A stretch of 64,000 nt of DNA from Panaeolus papilionaceus (GCA_015501605.1 JADNRZ010000039.1:124001-188000), one strand, 5' to 3'. Shown: positions 1 to 12,270, counted from the stretch's first letter. Numbers and translations: made by a program. Notes: generated from the sequence alone by a model not told the origin.

Positions 1-690
1 TGCACAATCCTTAGCTGTCACTGCGTCATATCGCAAATGGAGGAGACCGCGAGTGAAGCGGGCGGCCTGGCGTTGGTGGGGATGATGGGTGGGGATGTGG
101 AAGGGAAGTTGTTGCAAGGGTGAACAGGGAGGGGAGAACGGGAGAACGGGATAGAAGAACTGAGTGAGAGAGAGGAGATGGGGCAGGAAATGTCTATGGT
201 GTTGTTGAGCACGGACGTTGATGTTGACGAACACGAGTGGGATTGAAGTGAAGGGAAGGAGAGAGACGTGTCAAAATCGTTTCCAATTCTCGCACTTCGT
301 CCCATCCTTCTGGTCCCTCATGCACCTTTTCTCCTGCACCCGCGCCGCCTCCAACATCAACATCAGCTGCATCACCGCTGACTTCAACACCACCACTATC
401 ACCTGTATCGCCTGCTCTTTTATCAACAAATACAACGGCAATACGTATCCTCAGGAAAAACGAGGAGAAGCCTGGGAAAGAGAGGGTGAAGGAGGCTGGG
501 TTGATCTGAGGAAACGAGCAGGAGAGCGAAAAAACGTGAACACCACTGCTCGGCGCTGGTGGATCGGTGAAAGGAGAGGTTGTCCCCAGTCACGCGTTCT
601 AAATGAGGCGGTTTAGGGGGTGTATGAGTCGTCATCGTTCAAATTCGAAGAGAAGGGCGAGCGGGGCAGGATGGTTTCTCTGCGCTGTTG
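1..690 (+). pseudogene. H pseudogene 0: decayed fragment of the large hydrolase-like gene
   Basis: This stretch aligns by eye to about 48.91-49.69 kb of the intact H gene. The clearest block is at 25-95 (atatcgcaaatggaggag, then gcgttggtggggatgatg), matching the H exon at 48928-48995. The end (about 630-665) matches the H block around 49.67 kb (gttcagagcgagagtgcggg). The H reading frame is broken by many indels and stops, so it is a non-coding relic of the disordered N-terminal part of H. It is cut by the window start and joins a P unit on its right. Confidence 0.7.
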
Positions 691-699
691 GTTGTTGGC

Positions 700-1803
700 T
701 GGCATAAGGAAAACGTGGGCTGGAGCATCGGGCGAGCTGCAGTTGTATTGGTGGCATATATGCCTATGAGCAGTAGATTATCGTCGTTGGGGAATGTAAA
801 CGATGGATACTCTCCCCGGAGTTGCTCAGGATTTTTATCCCCGCCCTCTTTTCTTTCCCACCTCAGCGTGGCTTCTATACCTCCTCTGTCTGCGACTGTG
901 GTTCAAGCATACTCCCGTGTCTCTACACCCCAAACGATGGCTACTACCCCGGCCCACTCCGCTTATACTTCCTTCAACCCCCAACTTGCGATCGTGCACT
1001 CAATCTTCTGTAAGTACTGGCTACTACTACCCTTCCGGTCTCCCCAATTGACTTACAGCACTTACCTGTGATCCCTAGGTGCTTGGAATCTGTATCACGA
1101 CTCGCCAGCATGATAAGAAATGGTGATCACTCATCCCCCACGCCAGCACGTCATCAATTTCCATCATAGATTTCTTCTCCCCTCCCGCTACGACATGCCA
1201 TGACCAGACGACATGGTCATGTTGTCGGTTTGGTCAACGCAACGGTGAGGTCAATACCCCACACCCACAGTAGAGAGTTGAAAGGGTGTGATGTTGCCGT
1301 TGGGAGAGGAAACTGATGGCGGGGTGACGTTGGCGTCGCAGTCACTTTGACCTCTACCGAAAGCCTGGATCCACCGATGGACCTCACTCCTGTTGTAAGA
1401 GGAACATTGACATCTTATCCTGCCTTTCATTCACTTTTGTTAGCTCTAGGTGTCGCTGACGGTCCAGGAAGCGTCGTTGTTGAAAGTCGGCGGATTGTCG
1501 GATTGGGTTCAGGGTCGGGGTCAGACAGAATTGGGAGTGGTAACTAGGATGAGTTATGGTCGCTCTGAGTACGATTACTGTCGGGGGTGCGAGTGGAAGA
1601 TGGTTGGGATGTGGATGGATATGTTGGGGTAGTAGAGAGGCGGGAAGCGAGCACGGCCAAGTTGGATCATGAGGGGAGTGCCGACTGAGTCGTCGACGTG
1701 GGTTACAGACGTTACAACTCATTTGTGCGGGATGTATCCGTAAGTAATATTTTGCTGAGGCTCTTAAGTGTTCGGGGACTGACTCTGAATCAGATTCGTT
1801 CTG
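700..1803 (+). repeat. P unit copy 1 (unknown intron-containing gene relic)
   Basis: First of four copies (others begin near 10517, 21831 and 36661) of a ~1.1 kb unit absent from the intact H locus. It looks like a decayed plus-strand gene. One conserved intron-like segment lies at 1010-1078 (gtaagt...ccctag) and another at 1395-1449 (gtaaga...gctctag); both are kept in the other copies. One frame reads a Cys-containing segment (FYTSSVCDCGSSIL) just before the first intron. I do not recognise the protein. It always abuts the same point of an H relic, so the fusion happened once and was then amplified. Confidence 0.6.
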
Positions 1804-1829
1804 TCTGTCGGCACTGGGTTGGTCATTTT

Positions 1830-4800
1830 TTTCCTTTTTTCAAAAGGGTTTGATTAAATATAAGTGAGTCATTTATCCGGATTTTCTTTCAACTGAGCTG
1901 GTTCTGACGTATCTTCAATGCTTTCAGTGTATTTAGATTCAATAAATATCATTCCTTTCGCGTCTTAATCTACATGATATGCGCATCTAATCCTACACTT
2001 ACACCACGAGTCCTCCTGTTACCCCTCTCTACTCTCGTCTCACGACCACGTCATGCCCGTTTTCTGGAATTTTTAACGATCCGTATCACTCAGGGAAAGT
2101 GGGGAGTACGTGGTGTCCCGGTGCACCAGGAACAAACCTTGGAGGAAGTGAAGCAAGCACGATCAAAAGCGACATCGGTAGTCTCCAATCATCTTAATCT
2201 CGTGGCGCCAATCCCTGCTATGACGAGGTTGTCCCCTCCTTGTGCGGCTGTCGAGCCCCATACTCCCTTTAGGAACATTCTCTGTACCCCCTCGGCCTCT
2301 TCAGGCGTATAGTCTCCATAGTCTCAACGTTCTACTTTTATCCTACTCTTCAAATCTTCGTGGTAGAGCTAGTCGCTCCCGGCGGAAGGAATTTGGCTAT
2401 ATATCCCCGCCCTGTCATCTGGTCCAACTGCTGCTCCAGCTCTACACCCACCATCGCACATCCAGTGCCCCTCATCATCACTGTCCATCATATCCTCAAC
2501 CTCCACACTCGTAAATTACTCTGCAAGCTCGCCTGCGGTCAATACAACAGCTAATATTACTCCTACCACGTCTGATCCTACCACGTCAATGGACGCAACT
2601 AAAGGGCGGCCGTAGGTGCTGTGGAGAGTGTCGTTGAAGGAATAAGGGGAGATGTGGATTGGAGATCGGGGATTTGAAGGAGGACATGAAGGAGAAGCAT
2701 TCCGCGAGTGTAGGGAATAGGAAACTCAAAGCCGCATCTTCCATTGTCCGACTTTATTTCCATATTCCTACCACCTCATGCGCTTGTAACTCTAGTACCA
2801 TTCTCAACACGGGCATTCCCTCTGCTCATCCACCACACGTCCCAGACCCGCCACCAAAAAACCTATCAAAGCGACAAGCTCCGCTCGTAGAATTATTACC
2901 TGTCACGATGACAACCTTGCCTCGCAATTCGCGCAGATTGGGAGTGAAACGGGTAGTTTGGCGTTGGTGCGGATGATCAGTGATGCTGTGGAGGGCGAGG
3001 TCGTTGTGATCAGTGGGAAGGGAAAGTGGAGAGCAAGAGATGGCGTGATGGAAAAATTGAAGGGGGGGACAGGAGATGAGGGAAGGAAACGTCTGCGTTG
3101 TTATTGGGTAGGGACGTTGACGTTGATGAGAACACGAGCGAGGTTGTAGGGCAGTGAAGGAGGGAGAACGTGAAATTTCACCTGGACGCTTTATGTTCGA
3201 CTGCTGGTTCCCTAACTCCATCTTATCCTTCTGGTCCCTCATACACCATTTCACCTGCACCCGCGCCGCCTCATCACGCCTGACTTCAACATCAGCAACG
3301 TCACCTATATCATCCACTCGTCTATCAACAAATACGACAACTGATACTTACCCTGAGGAGGACGAGGAACGAGGAAAAAAACCCTAAAGGAAGCGGCGAT
3401 GGTCGGTGGGCTGAGAGAATTTACGAGACAGAAAGAGAGGGAGGCGAAAACAACACCAGCGCTAGCTGCGTGAAAGAATAGTACTCGTCGCTTACACGCT
3501 TCACAGGCAAATCTATAGCAAGCATAAGAGTCGCCGTCGTTCAAATCGAGAGTCCTAAGACAGGTGGTAGAGAAGAGAAAGAGAGGGGTGAACGCAATGT
3601 TAGCGGATATGGGGACTGTACATGATGAAGTGGAGAAAGCGCGTGATGGTATGGGCGAGGAAAGCGAGGATGAGCGTATTAGAGCTGGTGAGAGCGAGAG
3701 CGACCCACGAAGGAAAGCACTGTGACCGCTTGTGGATCTTATCAATGTTTTCCCTTCATTAGATGGGTATCCCGACGTTTACGACGTCATCGTCAATCGC
3801 ACGACGACTCCCCAGTACGACCTCCGAGCCTCAACTCGCGAGTTCTTTAAGCTCACCTTCCACTCCTTTTCTACCCCTGGACCATTCGACTCTGTCGACT
3901 ATGGTGCGCCATCTGTTCGAAAAACATTTCAAGTCCCGGATCCTCCAGACCTGTTGTGAAACGGTTTTATTGGTGGTTTTACACCCAAATCTTATACAAA
4001 TGAAGCTGACAGAGGTAGCTGAAAGGTTGGAATCGAATACTGAGTTCAAAAAGAAAGTCCCGGATCCGCGATGAAAGTACCGGATCCATTGTGAGAGTCC
4101 CGGATCGAGGATGAAAGTACCGGATCCATATCTTCAGTCCCGAATTCAAAATTTACATCTTTTATATACAAAATGTCCGTCTTTAAAGCGCCAAACCCCT
4201 TCGCTCCTATCAAATCTCGAATCCATCCTTCAAATCCAAAACGCGAGATAATTCGGATTTATATCCAGAAATGGATGATGACTAAGAGTTTGATGCCATC
4301 ATTCGGGCGTAAGCGGCATTGAAGGCAGTAAAACACTGCTCTCAAAGCCATCATTCAAAGGCTACGACATTTGAATGGTTTTCATTATTAACTATTAGAA
4401 AGTGCATGTAGTCATTAGTCCAATATTATAGGAGTAATTGACGTAGTTTTACCTGCCGCTGACATAAAATTGATGCCATCAACCCGATAAATCACCCATT
4501 TCGAAGGTTTTTTGAAGAATTTTGAAGCATTGAGGCAAGAGGAAAGACTAACGCAGTGGGCAGTAGGCTAAACAGCTTTAGGATGAGTCCAAGCAGGATG
4601 AATACCTATGAGACCAATTCTACGCGAAATTTGTCAATCCGGGACTCATAGTCGGGATCCGGGACTTCAGATATGGAGTCGGGAGGTGTATCACAGATCC
4701 GGCACTCGATTTTTGTGAATTTCATACATTTTATTTACATTAGGTACTGCGAGTGTTGCCCATTTTAGTGCCATAAGCAATCCGGTACCTCGAAAATTTC

Positions 4801-5240
4801 GTTGGTACTTCCGAAACAGATTCGGTACTCTCATTGTGGATTCGGGACTTTCGTCCTCGATCCGGGACTCTCAGAACGAATCCGGTACTTTCATCATGGA
4901 TCCGGGACTCTCTTTTTGGATTCGGTACCCTCATACTTCGCCTTGTGAGTGGGTCGAATAGCTCTATATAGCTGAGTGATTAGTCTGTATCTAATAAAAA
5001 GTTGGCAATCGACAACTTTCAAGGATCCGGGACTTGAAATGTTTTTCAAACAGATGGTGCACTATAGTCAACACCATTGTGTTGAACCTGTTCCACTCCT
5101 TGCACCATCTCAACTGCGACTCCTGGTCACGCACAATCACACACATACCGAAACGCAAACTGCGATTCGAGTTCCGTCAGATTTGACAGCATCGTGATAG
5201 GAAAGTAATGAGAATGAGGACGTAAAGAGGAATATGATCA
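1830..5240 (+). pseudogene. H pseudogene 1, interrupted by a fold-back element
   Basis: The relic begins with the H 5' UTR-intron region (aaaagggttt, gtgagt...tgtatttag at 1845-1945) and continues as decayed H coding sequence. The block at 2098-2165 matches H exon 2 (gtgg-gagtacgtggtgtcccggtgc; gaagtgaagcaag). Blocks at 2935-2975 and 3595-3650 match H near 48.94 and 49.74 kb, and 3730-3860 matches 49.87-50.0 kb. Stops and frameshifts occur throughout. The copy resumes after the fold-back insertion (3893-5073) and runs to about parent position 50.26 kb. Upstream of 1830 the promoter is deleted, with the same junction as at 22.9 kb. Confidence 0.7.
3893..5073. mobile_element. Fold-back (long inverted repeat) element of ~1.18 kb
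   Basis: The left end TGTCGACTATGGTGCGCC is the inverse of the right end (tgcactatagtcaaca, ending at 5073). The arms continue inward as inverse copies, for example catttcaagtcccggatcc at 3928-3946 against ggatccgggacttgaaatg at 5024-5042. They also hold arrays of a degenerate ~20-bp repeat, gagtcccggatcc / gaaagtaccggatcc, at 4050-4145 and, inverted, at 4640-4930. The ~490 bp middle carries no convincing ORF. It interrupts H pseudogene 1; copy 5 (around 26.06 kb) runs uninterrupted across the equivalent point. No clean target duplication was found, so the exact ends carry a few bases of doubt. Confidence 0.65.
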
Positions 5241-6240
5241 TAGCACTAGGATACGTAGACCTATCTGCGAGGCATAATTTACGGCCAGGCGGGCTAGAAT
5301 AGGTATATTATGTGCGTAAACATCCCCTGTATGTCTTCCATGACCTGTCCCTTGCTTACACTCTCAGTTTTCAGTATAATTTCGTAGCATATAATATTTA
5401 ACACTACCTGAATTCATTTATCCTCGTTGCACATCTCGGATATTGTGTACAACCCATTCCTTTTCCTCGAAATCGACAGAGGGAGAAGGACACAGCGCAA
5501 GAGGAGGTATGGGATGCGTGCCGCAATGGGAGCAGGGTGTATTCACGGGAGATACAAATGAATATCTCATGTTGGAAAGACTTGAAGCATTGGTGGAAAT
5601 GTGACTACCGACAGTGGTTTGCCTGTTTGATATCCCGATGTCCAAGGGAAGAGCGAGCGAATTGCAGATAATGGAATCAAGATGTTCATGAATCTCATGC
5701 AACCTGTGCAACCTCAACCTGCATCAATTCACAAGGCCATCTTTGTGAGCTACGCCGCTCTGCCTTCACACTATCTTATATGATATTGTTTCCCCTTCGA
5801 TTCTCAGCTTGGCGATTGCTATTGCCCATGTCGACATGTCACCACATGAGTCAACTCCAATGACAGTGCATTCTCACAGTTGACATCGCCTGGATCTTGA
5901 ACTCAAGAATATCAAGGGCGAGTATCATCAGTGCAACAAGACTGGTAGGCTCAAGTTAAATAAGCAAAGGCATGCATGAATAGATTGATGACTGAACATT
6001 ATCAACACATAGAAAGAGAATGGCAAGGTCCAAGGTGCGGATGCAAGAAGCCATAGAGATGTAAGAGATAGAGATGACATGTTGAACCAGACAAGAAGAG
6101 ACAATGTTCTAACGAAGAAAAAGACAGAGACAGAGATGGATGTATCAGCTGGATAAACTGAGATGCTGTATCAGCACGGTAGCTTTTGTTTGATTGTATA
6201 GCAAGAGACTTACTGGAGTCAGGTTACGAGCCACAGCAGG
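5241..6240. other. Shared 3' spacer between H relic and GTPase gene G1
   Basis: Spacer with no gene I can support. Its first part (5240-5400) is repeated at 17560-17760, 26210-26340 and 32985-33160 (tcttccatgacctgtc, ttcagtataatttcg). It marks the tail-to-tail join of an H relic and the next minus-strand gene. The part at 6070-6240 resembles the 3' flanks of G2 and G3. A 99-codon minus ORF at 5418-5717 (CSHCGTHPIPPLALC) has no recognisable domain and no copy in the sister spacers, so it is not called. Confidence 0.5.
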
Positions 6241-7704
6241 TTAATGATCTCTATTCCTGTGAAGCTTCTTTTCGAGCTGTTTCCCTGAATCGATGAGCCT
6301 CCTGAAGAATCCTTTCTTTGGGGTTATGTGGTCTGATGTCAGCAGAACTGGAACAGGGGTAGACTTGGAGGGTTGAGGGGTGGGTGCAATGGATCCAGGG
6401 ATAGGATGTGACAGATTGGAGATGGGTGCAACAGATGCAGGGACAGCATTGGTGGGTTCAGAGGCAGGAGGAGGAAGTGGGGCAGGTACAAGGGGCACAG
6501 GGGTAGACTCAGGGGGTGTAGGCAAGGGTGCGATGGGCAGAGGGATAGGATTGACGTTTTCAATAGGAGGGCTTGGTGCTGGTCCAAATTCTTGCAACTC
6601 CTTCTCAAATTTTGCAAGAAGGTTCTGCACTTCCTCAAGTTGCGGAATAAGGGTGGCTTGGAGTTGGTCATCTGATTGCTCCCTTGCATCCTGCAAATCT
6701 GACTGAATGATGGTTTGTTGTAATTGAAGACCCTGGATTTGTGTTTGGAGGTCATCATATAGATTTGATGCAAATGGGGTTTGTTGGAGGGGCTGTGAAA
6801 TTGAATCTTTAAGGGTATAGACTCCACCATACGGTTGCAAAGCACCATCTAAAATTGTCAGTGCAGACTCATGTGTGTTTTGAAACCTGACAATATGACT
6901 TCCTCTGCTGAGGTACTTCTAATGAGTGATGGGAATGTCACTGATTAATACTGCAAGAAATTTCCGAGATTAGCATACCTCCCAGATTTCGTCTCGAAGC
7001 TGGCTGAAATTGCTCTCTGCACGCCTCGAGGCACTTTCGCCCCAAACAAGGTCCCACATTGTAGAAACGATTGTAATGAACCCAGCTGACTGAGGTCCTG
7101 TCAATGCTTCAAAGGTTCGCAGGATACGCCTTTGACTTCCGGGAAGGCGTGGGTTGTGTATAGGTGTGAAGTAAAGAATATAGAAGTCTGGATTGCTATC
7201 CTTGACATCAGTGTGTGTCTTAAAGAGACAACTGGGGCTCACTCGTTTGTGCGAATCATCTTTCTCAACATGGAGACTATACCCATGGATGAAATTTTGG
7301 TATCTGCGAAGCCCGGAACGTCCACGAGGTAAATCGGGGCTGTTCCTGTAACCTTGATATTCACAATCTGATATATGTTGACAGATTGTGTAAACCCTTC
7401 CAACTTATTGCTGGAAAGGCCGAGTGAAGTGTGTGGTGCAAGCGATTCAATGAACTGCGACAGCATTGTTCATTCTGTTTTGTCATAAGTAGTGAGTCTG
7501 ATAATCATTTAACTTACTGTACTCTTCCCTGACCCGGTTGGGCCAAGCAGGCTATACATAGATAAATAAGTCATGATTTCGCAGAGTATTGAGCACGCAC
7601 ACAAACACGAAACCCTCATATATTCTTGAGACCTGTTCTACCGACACAGCTCCAGAAACTGTAATCCAACTGAGCTTGGTTGCTAATTCCGGGATTGTGG
7701 ACAT
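6241..7704 (-). CDS. G-domain GTPase with coiled coil and proline-rich tail (G1)
   Basis: Five exons on the minus strand: 7704-7601, 7551-7518, 7454-7243, 7195-6979 and 6918-6241, 414 aa, all phases consistent. The 34-nt exon 2 encodes the P-loop GPTGSGKST (residues 38-46). The G3 motif DVPGF is at 91-95. TIVSTMWD (158-165) takes the place of the usual N/TKxD base-recognition motif. Residues ~240-300 are a heptad-like, Gln-rich coiled coil (LQTQIQGLQLQQ). Residues ~305-385 are proline-rich degenerate repeats, and 390-414 form a basic tail (KKGFFRRLIDSGKQLEKK). The family is the fungal G-domain/AIG1-like P-loop proteins; the cellular role is unknown. The start MSTIPEL is kept in G2 and G3. Divergent from H pseudogene 2 through a shared promoter. 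It appears intact. Confidence 0.85.
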
Positions 7705-8269
7705 TGAGCAGTATTAGCCAGGGAAGAAGCAGACTTAATGCGTTACAGGCAAGGTGGGTGGGCGAGAAGTGACCAAAATTCGCGAGTCTGACTATGCATA
7801 TGCACGACATGGCCTCGAGGATTTCTATTCTGGGGATCAATGAGATATGATTGGTGTGACGGCAATCGAATTTCTATGTTTCCGTTGACAGCGGGATTAT
7901 GATTGGGATGGTGCCATGTGACAATCGACATGACATTCGTCATCCTCGGATTTGAAAACTGAAATAGATCAGCACCTATGACCAAGCATGGTAGTTTCAT
8001 TCCTTTATTAGTTCTGATCTTTCAGAAATTTTGGTCCATCTATTTGGACAAATGGTAACATGAAGTGGGAAAGCAGGTGTACTTCCGACAATGTATCCGT
8101 CAAGGTGGGCTTCGAGTCTTCGCAGCTTTATGGAATGACACGGCGCAGAAACGGCATGATATCAGACAACGCTGAGTTCTATGGACTCCAAATATACAAA
8201 ACAATTCGCTCTTGCATGAACAAGCGTCCGCTCCTCTGACTTCACAGCAAAGACGCTCAAATTCAAACC

Positions 8270-8371
8270 AAGCCCCTGTCCGCGTCGACGCACCAATCAG
8301 AACTGCGCACGTGCCATGCACCTCATTCCCCAAATTTGGAAATCTGAACTTTGACTAAGTAGTGGCGTCAC
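8270..8371. promoter_or_regulatory. Bidirectional promoter core, copy 1 (G1 / H pseudogene 2)
   Basis: Block with AAGCCCCTGTC, a CCAAT box (caccaatcag), gcgCACGTGcc and CCAAATTTGGA...CTTTGACT, ending ggcgtcac. The same ordered elements occur at 15153, 19892, 23672, 28655, 35604 and 47053. Function is inferred from conservation and position between divergent genes. Confidence 0.6.
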
Positions 8372-10516
8372 ATCTCCCCTCATGATTGACCACCACGGAC
8401 ACCCCGTCTTGCTCCCCTAGGCCCCAAAGGTATCTTTTTATGGGATCCCTCCTTTCCCTTATTTAATGATTTAAAACTTTGAAGACTTGTGGCTATTGTT
8501 GGATGACGGGGTACTGTGGATGGAGTCGTTGATGTGGTTGGATGTGTTCGTTCTGCCTGCCATTGACGCGTTGGGCATGGTTCAGACCGCTGGGCTGTAT
8601 CTTCTCGTTTAAAAGGGTTTGAACGTCATATATGTGAGTTAATGATCCTGTTTTTTCTTTTTTTACTTGACCTGGCTCTGACGCAGCTTCAACGCTCTCA
8701 GTGTATTTAGGGCGAATAATACTATTTTCTTTCCGTGTTTTAACTGGGTGTGAAGTGAACATGAAACGCTACTATCTGCCCTCATATCCCCCGCAAGGCA
8801 TCATGTTACCCCTCACCATCCTCCCTTCCCAAACCCAGCGTATGTGCTAGACACAACCACGTCATCCCTGTTCTTGGAAATGATCCACTGCGTCAACGAC
8901 TGGTCCCAACGAGGTCTGGGCTCACCAAAGTGGGGGTGTACATGATGTCCTGGTGCTACTGGAACAACTATTGGAGGAGGTGGTACAAGAGCGGTGGTGG
9001 GACCCATCCCCTTTTCATCTCGTGCAGGATAATAATATACGTCACCCACAGTCCCCCGACCTTTCATTCTCGCTGCGACGACTCATTTATGACGACCTCG
9101 TCAATATCTGCGTCTTTGGACCAAATGCTTCAGCTTAAGAAACACTCTAATCCACTCACCCCCGTGTCTTCTAGAGCTCGAGTAGAGTCACACATTTTCA
9201 CCCTCCATTCACGCTCTTCGTGGTAGATCAAGTAGGAGGGAGCCTGTAAAAAAGTAAATCCCCACCCCATCATCCACTCCAGCTCCAACTCCAGCTGCAA
9301 ACACACCCATTATTGCATACCACTCATCACCATTACGTTCTATGCTTTCGTCGGCCACTATTGTTCTCGTCATCAGCCCCTCAAGTTGTCCTGCAACCAG
9401 TGCTTCTACTGGGTCTCCTTCAACTCCGCCCGTCTCCTCTCCGCCCGTGCCTAGACCCCTTCAACAACACTCTCAGCGACCACCGCCCCAGCTGCATCTC
9501 CTCCACCTCATAAAGTCCTGCCTTCAGTTGTACGAGTCGTCATGGAAGAATGAGATGTGGTGGGAACAACGCATGGAGAATGTGAGGGAGGAGGATTGCG
9601 CCAGTGCTAGGATGGGAAACCAAAAACCTCCGCCTCTGCTTTCACCGGCCCATTCTAATCCCGTATCCCGTATCCCGTATCTTGCACCACCCGCACTACT
9701 CTTTTTCCTCGTCCACCCACGTCTAGTACCACTGCGCATCCCTGAACCTCAAACACAACCCTTGCCAAAAACACCGGACTCTGCACAATCCTTACCTGTC
9801 GCTGCGCGATAGAGCAGATAGAGCAGATCGCGAGTGAAGCGGGCAGCCTGGCCTTGATGGGGTTGATGGGTGGGAATGTGGAAGGAGGTTGTTGCGAGGA
9901 GTGAACAGGGAGGGGAGGTCGGGAGGTCGGGATAGAAGAACTGAGGGAGAGAGAGGAGACGGGGAAGGAACCGTTCGTGATGTTGTTGAGAACAAACATT
10001 GATGCTGACAAGAACACGAGCGGGGTTGAAGTGAAGGGGAAGAAGAGAGACCACCCTGGGTCGGCTGCCACTTCACTCACTCCACTCCATCCTTTTGGTT
10101 CCTCATACACCGTTTCACCTGCACCCGCGCCGCTTCCAACTTCAATATCAGCTCCATCACCTCCGACTTCAACACCACCACTTTCACCTGTATCGCCTGC
10201 TCTGGTATCAACAAATACGATGACCAGTCCGTATCATCAAGAAGAACGAGGACAAGACCGGGAAAGAGAGGGTGAAGGAGCCTGGGTTGAGCTGAGGAGG
10301 GGGTAGTCAAACCAGAAATGAGGAGGAAACGAGCCGGAGAGAAAAAGACGTGAACACCACCGGTCGGCGCTGGTGGATCACCGAAAGGCGAGGTTGTCCT
10401 CAGTCACACCTTCTCAATGAGGGGGTTTAGCGCCTATATGAGGCGCCATCGTTCAAATTCGACGAGAAGGACGAGCGGAGCAGTAGGGTTTTCTCTGCAG
10501 TATTGGTTCTTGGCTG
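8372..10516 (+). pseudogene. H pseudogene 2
   Basis: Decayed copy of parent 47.17-49.69 kb. The 5' UTR intron is recognisable (gtgagttaatgatcctg...cagtgtatttag, 8634-8710). Coding blocks match H exon 2 at 8920-8960 (caccaaagtgggggtgtac), exon 3 at 9060-9125 (cattctcgctgcgacgac; atctgcgtctttgg), 9600-9680 (gccagtgctaggatggg; cccattctaatcccgtatcc) and 9815-9875 (agatcgcgagtgaagcggg). All frames are broken. The block at 9641-9660 (ctttcaccggcccattctaa) serves as an empty-site reference for the LTR insertion at 31207. It joins P unit copy 2. Confidence 0.75.
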
Positions 10517-11640
10517 GCATAAGGAAAACGTGGGCTGAAAGCATCGGGCAAGCTGCAGTTGTATTGGTAGTGGCTATGAGCAGTGTATCATCGTCTTCGG
10601 GGAACGTAGACGATGGATACCGTCCCCAGAGTTCCTCACAATTTTTATCCCCGCCTTCTTTTATTTCCTACATCAGCGTGCCTTCTATACCTCCTCTGTC
10701 TGCAACTGTGGTTCAAGCATACCCCGGTGTCTCAACACCCCAAACGATGGCTACTACGCCAGCCCACTCCCGTTATACTTCCTTCAACCCCCAACTTGCG
10801 ATCATGCACTCAATCTTCTGTAGGTACTCGCTACTACTACCCTTCTGGCGTCCCCAATTGACTTGCGATCCTTACCTGTGATCCCTAGGTGCTTGCTATC
10901 CGTAACACGACTCACCAGCACGATAAGAAGTGTGATCACAAACCTCATCCCCTCCGACAACGAAAACACGCCTGCCACGTCATTAAATTTCATTATAGAT
11001 TTATTCCCCCCCTCCCGCTACGACTATGCCATGACTAGAAGACATGTTCATGTTGTCGGTTTGGTCAACGCGACAGTGAGGTCAATACCCCACACCGCTC
11101 AGTCGAGAGTTGAAAGGGTGTGATGTTGCTGTTGGGAGCGGAAAGCGATGGCAGTGTGACGTTGGCGTCGCCGCCACATTGACCTCTACTAGAAGCCTGG
11201 ATATACCGGTGGGCCTCACTCCTTTTGTAAGAGGAACCTTGACATCGTATCCTGCCTTTCATTGACTTTTGTTGGCTCTAGGTGTTGCTGACGGTCGGTC
11301 CAGGAAGCGTCGTTGTTGAAGGTCGGTGGATTGTCGGATTGGGTTCAGGGTCGAGGTCAGACAGAAGGGGGAGTGGTAACTACGATGAGGTTATGATAAC
11401 TCTGGGTATGATCACTGCCGGTGGTGCGAGTGGAAAAATGGTTGGGATGTGGATGGATACGTTTGGGGTAGCAGAGAGACAGGAGGCAAGATGGCGAAGT
11501 TGGATAACGAGGGGAGCTTTGGGCGAGCTATCAACATGGGTTATACACATTATGACTCATTTGTGCGAGGTGGATCTGTGAGTAATATTTTTCTGAGGCT
11601 CTTAGGTGTTCGAGCACTGACTCTGAATCAGATTATTCAG
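10517..11640 (+). repeat. P unit copy 2
   Basis: Paralogue of 700-1803. The first intron-like segment starts at about 10820 (gtaggtactcgctac) and ends ccctag at 10889. The second starts with gtaagaggaacc near 11227 and ends gctctag at 11281. After the first acceptor one frame stays open for 86 codons from 10863 (CHVVGL-like segment reading VHVVGLVNATVRSIPHTA), the best-kept reading frame in this family. After the second acceptor another open stretch reads VVVEGRWIVGLGSGS. No known domain is recognised. Decayed, but less than copy 1. Confidence 0.6.
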
Positions 11641-12270
11641 TGTATTCGTGTTATTTAGCCGCTGCTTCGTTTGTCGTTCACTACTTCTTCTCCCATGCTC
11701 ACGTTCTTCACCCAAATTGACACATGCTCATACACACTCCCCATGGCCACCAAACGTCAACTTACTCTCACCACCTACCAGCGTAACAAGGATGGGCAAT
11801 CATTAACTCCACCGCCGCCAACGGTGATGCATGGGCTGAAACGTCGTCATGCCCGTTGTTGCATTTTTCGCTCCTTCACCACATTCTCTTTTATCGTAAA
11901 CTCATAAGCCGACCCGTTGGTCTGACATAATCCAAGTGTGCCAACTGCCAATCACATACAAGTTAGGGCCCTTGAGCGTGTATTGGCGGCTCACCACCTT
12001 TGTGTCGAATCTTGAGGAACGTGGGCGGCATCCGCGGTCACTTTGTTGACAACATGTCATTAATGTTGGGGATCCGATGATTGTTTTATCGTCGACGTGA
12101 TCGATCACAACACATCGACCTTAATGTTATTATACCGCTTTGATATTTCCCAATTTTTTCCCGCTGCATGAACCAAAGCAGCATGATCTTCGATTGCATG
12201 ATACCCTACTACAGGCCTAATAGTAGGCAGACAGCTTAAAATACATGTTCCATAATGATATACAGTCAAA
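11641..12270. other. P-unit distal flank and F-box 3' flank
   Basis: 11655-11900 is repeated at 37750-37960 (caccaaa...tcttagcacctaccagcg), so the P unit originally continued here. 12055-12270 is repeated at 33520-33724 next to F2 (gatccgatgatt, catgaaccaaagc, gcatgatcttcgattgcatg). That part is probably the 3' UTR and downstream region of the F-box gene. No other gene is seen. Confidence 0.5.

Noticed and set aside
2242..3387. Several plus ORFs of 60-130 codons in H relics (also near 9342, 16024, 21396, 24756, 31925)
   Set aside because: Each is a short open piece of decayed H sequence, interrupted by stops and frameshifts relative to the intact gene.
6339..6848. 169-codon minus ORF overlapping G1 exon 5 in another frame
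   Set aside because: The G1 frame matches G2-G5 by spliced homology; this frame is a by-product of the proline-rich sequence.
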